From contig DASUFH010000483.1 in NCBI GenBank assembly GCA_036274645.1, positions 1-11,325 of the forward strand: DNA of 11,325 bases. Direction: 5' to 3'. This stretch comes from DASUFH01 sp036274645 (GTDB lineage Bacteria > Acidobacteriota > Terriglobia > 20CM-2-55-15). The notes below the pieces were generated by a model. It was not told the origin of the DNA, made no database searches, and saw only the letters and a program-made list of their open reading frames with translations. The translations under genes and the position numbers were made by a program. Positions 6,318-11,325 of the stretch are shown piece after piece. Every line of letters starts with the position of its first letter. Positions within the stretch are counted from its first letter, which is position 1.

Positions 6318-7803
6318 GGCGATCCTCCAGGACCAGCGACATGATTTTTTCCTGCGTCGCCTCTTCCCTTCCCAACAGTCCCTGTAGAGCCCCGTCGCGC
6401 ATCACCGCAATCCGGTCGCTCATGGCAAGTACCTCCGCCAGTTCGGAGGAAATCATCACGATGGCCACACCGCGAGACGCCAGATCCGCGATCAGCCGGT
6501 GAATCTCGGCCTTCGAGCCCACGTCCACGCCCTGAGTCGGCTCGTCCAGAATGAGCACGAGTGGATTGATCGCCAGCCAGCGGGCGAGCGCGACCTTCTG
6601 CTGATTGCCACCGGAGAGGGTTGCGGTGTCTATATCGACGGACGGCGCCTTGATGCGCAGGCGCGCCACATATCCTTCGGCGAGACGGCGTTCTTCCGTT
6701 GAGCGCAAAAGACCGCTATGCGAAACGCTCTTGAGATTAGCGAGGCTCACGTTCGCGCTGACGGGCATATCCAGGATGACGCCGTGACGCCGGCGATCCT
6801 CGGGCACATACCCGATCCCGAGCCGTATGGCGTTCTCCGGAGAACCAATCCGGACGGAACGGCCCCGCAGCAGGATCTCGCCGGAATCGGCGGGCGTCAG
6901 TCCGAAAAGCGCCTCCGCCAACCGCGTGCGGCCGGATCCCACAAGACCGGCGAAGCCGAGAATCTCTCCGGCCCGCAGCGAGAAACTGATGTCGCGCAAA
7001 CCGGACGGGCTTCCCAGACGCCGTACTTCCAGAACGGCGCCGCCGGTGGCGCCCTGACCTTCCCGAAAACTTTCGGCCATTTCCCGGCCGGCAATCAGGG
7101 CGATCAACTGCTGCCGGCTGGCTTCGCCTTTCTGGAACGTGGCGATCGTCTCACCGTCGCGCAGCACCGTCACGCGGTCCGCAATGGACGCAATTTCCTC
7201 GAGACGGTGCGAGATATAGATGATGCCCACGCCATCGCGGCGCAGCGCCGCAATGACGTCAAACAGCAATTCCGTTTCGCGGTGCGTCAACGAGGCGGTG
7301 GGCTCATCCATGATCAACGCCTTCGCGTTCGCGCCGAGGGCTTTCGCGATCTCCACCAGCTGTTGCTCGGGCATGCTCAGAGTCCCGGCCAGCCGGTCCG
7401 GATCGATCGCGCCACCCACCCGCGCAATCAACGCCGTGGCGCGTTGGTTCATTTCGCGCCAGCGGACTCTGCGCAGGGCGCCGCCGCTTTCCAGGGCGAG
7501 CGCCATGTTTTCCGCAACGCTGAGATGCGGAAACAACGCCGGCTGCTGATAGATGGCGGCGATCCCCAGCGATCGAGCGGCGGCGGGATCCATGAGCGGA
7601 ACGGCGCGCCCGGATACGGCGAGCGCTCCCGAATCGGGTTGGACGGCGCCCGTCATGACCTTGATCAGCGTGCTTTTGCCCGCGCCGTTTTCGCCAATCA
7701 GGGCATGGACTTCTCCTCGGCGCAATTCAAATGAAACGTTCCGCAGAGCGCGGACGCCGGCAAATGTTTTCGTGATGAGCTGCGCGCTGAGGAGAGGCGC
7801 CAT
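6310..7803 (-). CDS. Two-domain sugar ABC transporter ATPase (RhaT/RbsA type)
   Basis: This 497-residue cytoplasmic ATPase powers the importer; CUT2 systems use one protein with two fused nucleotide-binding domains. Domain 1 has a complete Walker A GENGAGKST (37-45), a Q-loop QQP (86-88), a signature LSMPEQQ (142-148), Walker B ALIMDEP (162-168) and the switch His (H199). Domain 2 has the degenerate P-loop GLVGSGRT (286-293) usual for RbsA-type proteins, the CUT2 motif PEDR (334-337), a full signature LSGGNQQ (396-402) and Walker B LILDEPT (417-423). One ATP site is therefore probably fully competent and the other reduced, as is normal for the family. The ATG at 7803 overlaps the GH106 stop as TAATG, with GGGAG about 10 nt upstream. 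It is named RhaT type after the rhizobial RhaSTPQ importer, not the unrelated E. coli RhaT symporter. Substrate assignment comes from context. Confidence 0.93.
   Translation of the reverse strand: MAPLLSAQLITKTFAGVRALRNVSFELRRGEVHALIGENGAGKSTLIKVMTGAVQPDSGALAVSGRAVPLMDPAAARSLGIAAIYQQPALFPHLSVAENMALALESGGALRRVRWREMNQRATALIARVGGAIDPDRLAGTLSMPEQQLVEIAKALGANAKALIMDEPTASLTHRETELLFDVIAALRRDGVGIIYISHRLEEIASIADRVTVLRDGETIATFQKGEASRQQLIALIAGREMAESFREGQGATGGAVLEVRRLGSPSGLRDISFSLRAGEILGFAGLVGSGRTRLAEALFGLTPADSGEILLRGRSVRIGSPENAIRLGIGYVPEDRRRHGVILDMPVSANVSLANLKSVSHSGLLRSTEERRLAEGYVARLRIKAPSVDIDTATLSGGNQQKVALARWLAINPLVLILDEPTQGVDVGSKAEIHRLIADLASRGVAIVMISSELAEVLAMSDRIAVMRDGALQGLLGREEATQEKIMSLVLEDRLA
6315..6328 (-). 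promoter_or_regulatory. Shine-Dalgarno that decides a TTG start
   Basis: The minus strand reads GGAGG (6328-6324), then ATCGCC, then TTG (6317-6315). The good spacing, and the lack of an in-frame ATG or GTG ahead of the first membrane segment, support TTG as the real start of the RhaP-type permease. The Shine-Dalgarno lies within the last codons of the ATPase gene. Confidence 0.75.
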
Positions 7804-10577
7804 TAACGGGCCGCTCCCGTCGCAACCAGTCGGATCACGCCCAACAGTCCGGATGGCAGGGGGCGGACACGCTGCAGATCCTGAACCTGAAAACGCTCGC
7901 CATAACGCTGGTTGAGCTGCCGGTAATCGGGCAATGGATGACCGGCCATATCGTTCATGGCGGTGTTGGCGACGTCGATGCGAACCTGGTTCAGTCCCGG
8001 CTGCAGCAACCCCGTCACATCGACCGAATACGGCGGACGCCAGACCGATCCCGCACGCCGGCCGTTGATGTAGACAACGGCGGCGTCCCGGACCGGAGCT
8101 TCGATGGCCGTTCGCATTCCATTGACGCTTGCCGCCCGTGGCGCCTCCGCATCGGCGGGCCGGGCATCGCCGAAATCAAGCCGGACCTCGGCGCCGTCTC
8201 GAAGCATTCGATCGGGAACGCCAATCGTCTTTTCATAGGTCGCGACGCCGGAAAAGAAGCGGGTCTCCGGATCGTCGGTCCATGACCGAAGGTTTTCCAG
8301 CAGCTGAGACGCGCCGTTCGGCCCGAACGACACTCTCCATCCTGCGCGCATGTCCACAAACTCCGGCGGGCCGTCCGACCCGCGGGGAGCCGACTGCCGG
8401 GGACGGCCGGTGAAAACCAGCACACGAGAGTCATACGGTTCGAGATCGAGATGCACGGTCACAGCGGACTCCGACTGCGCTTCGACGCTCGCAGAAGTCA
8501 CGCGGCCCGTCGACGGATCCCACCACTCGGGCGCCCCGTTCTTCACCCGAAATGTGGCGCTGACGCTCGCTCGGGCGTTGGACGTGTTGGCGACAAAATA
8601 GATGTCCGCGTCCTCCGTGCGCCGGTGAACAGAACCCACCTGAGGCGCCACGGGAGAGAACGTCGCATCGGGCTGCAGCCGGACAGTCAGCGCTTTGGCG
8701 AGATCTGCCGTCTCGTTCAAAACGAAATAGCCGCGAGCGGATGGGCTTTCGAACAGGCGGCGGGCGACTTCGGTGAGCGTTTGACGCTCCTGTGCGGTCG
8801 AGCGCCGCCCCGGCGCTTCCGCCGGTATACGCCGCGTGGCGATCAGGGTTCCGCCCCCCCGCGCAAATTCCTCCAGTTTCTGGAGGGTATCGAGGGGTAT
8901 CTGCTCCACGTTCGGAAGGATGACGGCTCTGTATGCGTTCGGGCCCAACCGGAGCGCGCCGTTGTCCACCTTTCCGGTCTGCCGGAACGCGTCATCGTCG
9001 AAGAAATCGAAGTTGTATCCCGCGCCGAGCACCGCCGGTATCAGATCCGTTCCGAGGCGCTGTCGCAGGACCTCGAACAGACTGACGCTGCCGCTTCGGA
9101 AACCGGACCATGCGTCATCGTTCGGAAGATAGATCGCGACGTCGTTTACCGGCTGTCCCTGACGCATCAGGAAGCTGACGCGCTGCAGATACCGCGTGAC
9201 ATCGGGCATGACGATCCACCAGGGGTTTTGGTCGTTGAACGCCCCGGCCGCATAGAAATGCCAGCCGGGATAAGGCGCGCTGGCGGGACTGTAGGGCCAG
9301 CCGTGACCGATCAGTTGATTGATCCCCTGCAGGAAGTGGCGGTCGGCTTCCGCTTTCATGTCGAGAGGCGTGGCCGCGAAGGGCGGAGAGTTCAGCCATG
9401 TCCAGGTTTCGGAGGACGTGACCGGACGTCCGTAGATATGGTTGGCCGACGAAGCCCAGCGCGTTGCGCTCAGGCGATCCCACTGCAACCCTTCCCCTTC
9501 ACTCAAGTCGACGTGAGCGTTGCTGGAAAGCGCAACCGCAGGCGTGCCATACGCCTGCGCCCGGAGCCTCGTTCCCTTCTCGTGCGCCCATTTCCCGAGG
9601 GGCGCGAGAAACCGGTCGTTGAACAATTCCGTCAGCGTTTTGCCCCAGTCGTGGCGGAGGGCCGCGGCGTTTGCGTCTGCGCCGGCGACGAGCGCAACGA
9701 GATTGGGCCGCAGATCGTAGCCGCGCCGACGCTGAAACTCCTCCAGAAAGTTGTCAGTCCAGTCGGCGTTGTAGACTTCGAGACTGTCCGCAAAGATCGC
9801 ATAAGGGCGATTCGAACCGACCGCCTGCATCAATCGATCCCCGACGCTGGAGAGATAACCGTCGATCGCCTTCGGATCCAGGTGATCCAGCACGAATCCT
9901 TCCGCGCCCACCGCCGGACGCTTCACCTGCATCCTGGTGCGGCTCGAAATGAACACGTAAACGGTATTGCGACCGGCGAGACCGGAGGGAAGCCATGCGG
10001 CGCCGTCCCGGATGTCGGTAATCTCACGAGCGCTGCCATCAGCGGGCGCCGCAAACACCGCAATCAACTTTTCCCCGGCGCCAATTGCCGGCAGCGCGAC
10101 TCGTTCCGCGCCGCCGGCGACGTTAATGCGCTCAACGCGCAGCCGGCCTGAAGCCTGTTCTATCGGCACGGTAGGTCCGCCGTAGGGCCAGCCACTGCCC
10201 AGCGTCAGATCGAAACGCAAACCCAGCTCCCGCGCCCTGGCTGCGGTGAAACGTAACCGGTCGAGAAACTCATCGGAGAGATAGGGCAGGTTTCGAAATC
10301 CCGTACCGGCATTGTCCAGATCGAGAGGATAGACGGGCTGAACCTCAAAGCCGCCAATGCCGCCTTCCTTCATCATCCGCATTTCGCGCTCGAGTTCCGG
10401 TTCGGTCACCGCAGGCCCAAACCACCACCAGCGCATCATGATGCGGGAATCGTCCGGCGGATTCTGAAACAGCCTCTGAAGTTCCTCGATGTTTCCGCGT
10501 CCGGAAACCTGGCCGGCGCGGTACACGGCGACCGGCGTGGCCAGTATGGCCAAAAGCATCAGGGCTTTGAGCTTCAT
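7803..10577 (-). CDS. GH106 alpha-L-rhamnosidase, exported
   Basis: This 924-residue glycoside hydrolase should remove terminal alpha-L-rhamnose from glycans or glycosides; GH106 enzymes are inverting. Family marks include NPPDDSRIMMRWWWFGP (39-55), GGIGGFEVQP (72-81) and LGSGWPYGGP (126-135) in the N-terminal TIM-barrel. Acidic residues likely in the active-site region are E267 (DSLEVY), E360/E362 (LSEGEG) and E390 (SSETW); I cannot say which are acid and base. Residues about 478-590 look like a Rossmann/GATase-like middle domain. Residues about 740-924 contain galactose-binding-like beta-sandwiches ending in the family closing motif (VYINGRRAGSVW, SGLLGVIRLV). Residues 1-18 form a signal peptide, so it acts outside the cytoplasm. 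The ATG at 10577 is chosen because it begins the signal peptide; the frame is also open to a TTG at 10616, which would add 13 hydrophilic residues. It heads the transporter operon, giving a release-then-import unit. Confidence 0.93.
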   Translation of the reverse strand: MKLKALMLLAILATPVAVYRAGQVSGRGNIEELQRLFQNPPDDSRIMMRWWWFGPAVTEPELEREMRMMKEGGIGGFEVQPVYPLDLDNAGTGFRNLPYLSDEFLDRLRFTAARARELGLRFDLTLGSGWPYGGPTVPIEQASGRLRVERINVAGGAERVALPAIGAGEKLIAVFAAPADGSAREITDIRDGAAWLPSGLAGRNTVYVFISSRTRMQVKRPAVGAEGFVLDHLDPKAIDGYLSSVGDRLMQAVGSNRPYAIFADSLEVYNADWTDNFLEEFQRRRGYDLRPNLVALVAGADANAAALRHDWGKTLTELFNDRFLAPLGKWAHEKGTRLRAQAYGTPAVALSSNAHVDLSEGEGLQWDRLSATRWASSANHIYGRPVTSSETWTWLNSPPFAATPLDMKAEADRHFLQGINQLIGHGWPYSPASAPYPGWHFYAAGAFNDQNPWWIVMPDVTRYLQRVSFLMRQGQPVNDVAIYLPNDDAWSGFRSGSVSLFEVLRQRLGTDLIPAVLGAGYNFDFFDDDAFRQTGKVDNGALRLGPNAYRAVILPNVEQIPLDTLQKLEEFARGGGTLIATRRIPAEAPGRRSTAQERQTLTEVARRLFESPSARGYFVLNETADLAKALTVRLQPDATFSPVAPQVGSVHRRTEDADIYFVANTSNARASVSATFRVKNGAPEWWDPSTGRVTSASVEAQSESAVTVHLDLEPYDSRVLVFTGRPRQSAPRGSDGPPEFVDMRAGWRVSFGPNGASQLLENLRSWTDDPETRFFSGVATYEKTIGVPDRMLRDGAEVRLDFGDARPADAEAPRAASVNGMRTAIEAPVRDAAVVYINGRRAGSVWRPPYSVDVTGLLQPGLNQVRIDVANTAMNDMAGHPLPDYRQLNQRYGERFQVQDLQRVRPLPSGLLGVIRLVATGAAR

Positions 10578-10587
10578 GATGCCGCGT

Positions 10588-10616
10588 ATCTTAGCGCGGC
10601 TATCCGGCGCAACCAA
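10588..10616 (-). promoter_or_regulatory. Candidate promoter of the rhamnoside operon
   Basis: On the minus strand TTGGTT (10616-10611), a 17-nt spacer, and TAAGAT (10593-10588) form a sigma70-like pair. The match is 3 of 6 at -35 and 4 of 6 at -10. Only 10 nt separate the -10 from the ATG at 10577, so transcription would begin about 3-5 nt before the start codon. This fits the lack of a Shine-Dalgarno at that ATG. No operator or regulator gene is evident. Confidence 0.35.
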
Positions 10617-10696
10617 TCTTTTGAACGCGTGCGCCTTTTACGGGCGGCAAAGGGGATGAATGACAGCAAGGGTCAGAAACGCGTGGAAAAACAATT

Positions 10697-10825
10697 GGGT
10701 CCCCGTCTGCTTGTAGGCGCGGTCTATGACCGCTCAACGTTTCAGGGTGGAGTTCTGGTTAATCAGAGGTTTCCATTCGAAACGCAGGGCGGTCATAGAC
10801 CGCCCCTACAAGCAGGCGGGGACCC
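10697..10825. repeat. REPIN/MITE-like element: two inverted copies of the palindromic repeat (copies B and C)
   Basis: Two 47-nt arms, 10697-10743 and 10779-10825, are reverse complements at 42 of 47 positions and flank a 35-nt centre. Each arm holds the unit TGTAGG-[GC]GCGGTC-TAT-GACCGC, itself a hairpin: stem 10719-10724 with 10728-10733, and stem 10787-10794 with 10798-10805. Both arms extend outward to GGGTCCCCG. A third copy lies at 2625. Two inverted REP-like units with a short spacer are the architecture of REPINs moved by RAYT transposases. No transposase is in the window and no target duplication is obvious. Confidence 0.75.
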
Positions 10826-10840
10826 ACAAATGGTCCCGCC
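10815..10840 (-). terminator. Hairpin 7 nt after the stop of the partial secreted protein
   Basis: GGCGGGGACC (10815-10824) pairs with GGTCCCGCC (10832-10840) as nine base pairs with one bulged G and a 7-nt loop. On the minus strand it begins 7 nt after the TAG at 10848-10850. No T-run follows, so it could terminate only weakly or in a Rho-dependent way. It overlaps the outer end of the inverted-repeat element. Confidence 0.3.
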
Positions 10841-10847
10841 TTCGCAG

Positions 10848-11325
10848 CTACTCTCCGCGAGGGCCGCCGCCACCTGCGCCGCGACCGCCACGCCCGCCCT
10901 GAGCCGGCCCCTCGGGGCCAAACAGCGTGTTGTAGTCGCGATTGTTTTCGCAGATGAACTCCATCACCTTGTTCACGCCGGGACGCGTGTCCTGAGTGAA
11001 CGTCTGCGTCGCCCGCCACTGACCGGTGGCCTTCTGCGGATCCTCGTAGATGATCTCGTAGAAGACGCTCGTTGCGCTGGTACGGGTCAGGCGTTCGATG
11101 GTGTGAAAATCTTCGCTGGGCTCCTGGATGCCGCCAATCGCGTGCCGGCCGTTGTAGCCAATCGTGTCAATGACGAGTGTGTCGCCTTCCCAATGACCGA
11201 CGGAATCTCCCATCCAGCTGATATCCGCATCGACCGGGTGGGGTTGGTCGATGGGAATAATGCGAAACGTTCCCGGATACTCGTTGATGAGGATCACGTA
11301 GTTCTTGTTCTGAAAGATCTGGAAC
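10848..11325 (-). CDS. Secreted acidobacterial protein of unknown function, 3' part only
   Basis: The last 158 codons of a gene whose 5' end lies beyond the window; the frame stays open to base 11325, so the GTG at 11297 is not the real start. It carries a pattern I recognise from many large secreted proteins of Acidobacteriota, with no assigned function: YVILINEYPGTFRIIPID, then HPVDADISWMGDSVGHWEGD followed by TLVIDTIGYNGR, then HTIERL and the IIYEDPQKATGQWRA strand. The predicted fold is mostly beta. The C terminus is a low-complexity Gly/Arg tail (GGRGGRGAGGGGPRGE), probably disordered. The stop is the TAG at 10848-10850. It is on the same strand as the rhamnose operon but is separated from it by 270 nt containing a hairpin and an inverted-repeat element, so it is probably a separate transcript. 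Confidence 0.8.
   Translation of the reverse strand, partial: FQIFQNKNYVILINEYPGTFRIIPIDQPHPVDADISWMGDSVGHWEGDTLVIDTIGYNGRHAIGGIQEPSEDFHTIERLTRTSATSVFYEIIYEDPQKATGQWRATQTFTQDTRPGVNKVMEFICENNRDYNTLFGPEGPAQGGRGGRGAGGGGPRGE

Noticed and set aside
6718..7734. Plus-strand open frame of 338 codons
   Set aside because: Antisense to the ABC ATPase, which has all its Walker and signature motifs in the minus frame.
3305..7803. Lsr-type autoinducer-2 importer
   Set aside because: The receptor resembles LsrB, but the pocket has NQN instead of DQN, no lsr catabolic genes are nearby, and the operon begins with a rhamnosidase.
8451..10151. Long plus-strand open frame of 566 codons
   Set aside because: Antisense to GH106, whose family motifs are unmistakable. 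The composition is Arg-rich and domain-free.
10578..10616. Extension of GH106 to the TTG at 10616
   Set aside because: It would put 13 polar residues before the signal peptide, and the stretch contains the best promoter match. The ATG at 10577 is preferred.
10759..11019. Minus-strand open frame overlapping the last gene and the inverted repeat
   Set aside because: It reads the inverted repeat and the Gly-rich tail in another frame, and no protein family is visible.
11295..11297. GTG at 11297 as the start of the last gene
   Set aside because: The same frame continues upstream to the window end with family-like sequence (FQIFQNKNY), so this gene is 5'-truncated by the window.

Overview
The window is GC-rich and densely coded, with nearly everything on the minus strand. 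It looks like an Acidobacteriota genome (Solibacter/Bryobacterales or Vicinamibacteria type). The reasons are a GH106 rhamnosidase, a secreted protein carrying the 'SVGHWEGDTLVIDTIG' motif, and a secreted protein with a PPC-like beta-sandwich and long helical repeats. This assignment rests on family recognition only; there is no rRNA or marker gene here.

Layout, in order of transcription from right to left on the minus strand. 10848-11325 is the 3' part of a secreted protein of unknown role that runs off the window. 10578-10847 is an intergenic gap holding a 129-bp inverted-repeat element made of two head-to-head copies of a short palindromic repeat. 2653-10577 is one compact operon: a GH106 alpha-L-rhamnosidase, a two-domain sugar ABC ATPase (RhaT/RbsA type), a CUT2 permease (RhaP type), a second permease (RhaQ type) fused in frame to a RhaS/LsrB-type periplasmic sugar-binding protein, and a small secreted protein of unknown function. 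The first three junctions overlap by 1, 8 and 29 nt. 2343-2582 on the plus strand is a remnant of a Uma2-family nuclease. 51-2123 is a 690-residue secreted protein with a PPC-like domain and alpha-helical repeats.

Read together, the operon should release L-rhamnose from plant or microbial glycans outside the cytoplasm (GH106) and import it through an ATP-driven CUT2 transporter. Rhamnose-catabolic enzymes (mutarotase, isomerase, kinase or dehydrogenase) and a regulator are not in the window.

The most unusual item is the permease-binding protein fusion at 3305-5389. No stop codon separates the two halves, yet the binding-protein half keeps its own good Shine-Dalgarno, ATG and hydrophobic signal/anchor segment. 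The fused reading depends on one base in a five-G run. With one base fewer, the permease would end in a standard ATGA overlap with the binding-protein start. It may therefore be a real CUT2 permease-receptor fusion, a slippage-controlled dual product, or a homopolymer sequencing error. The second notable item is a dispersed palindromic repeat present three times, twice as a REPIN-like inverted pair.
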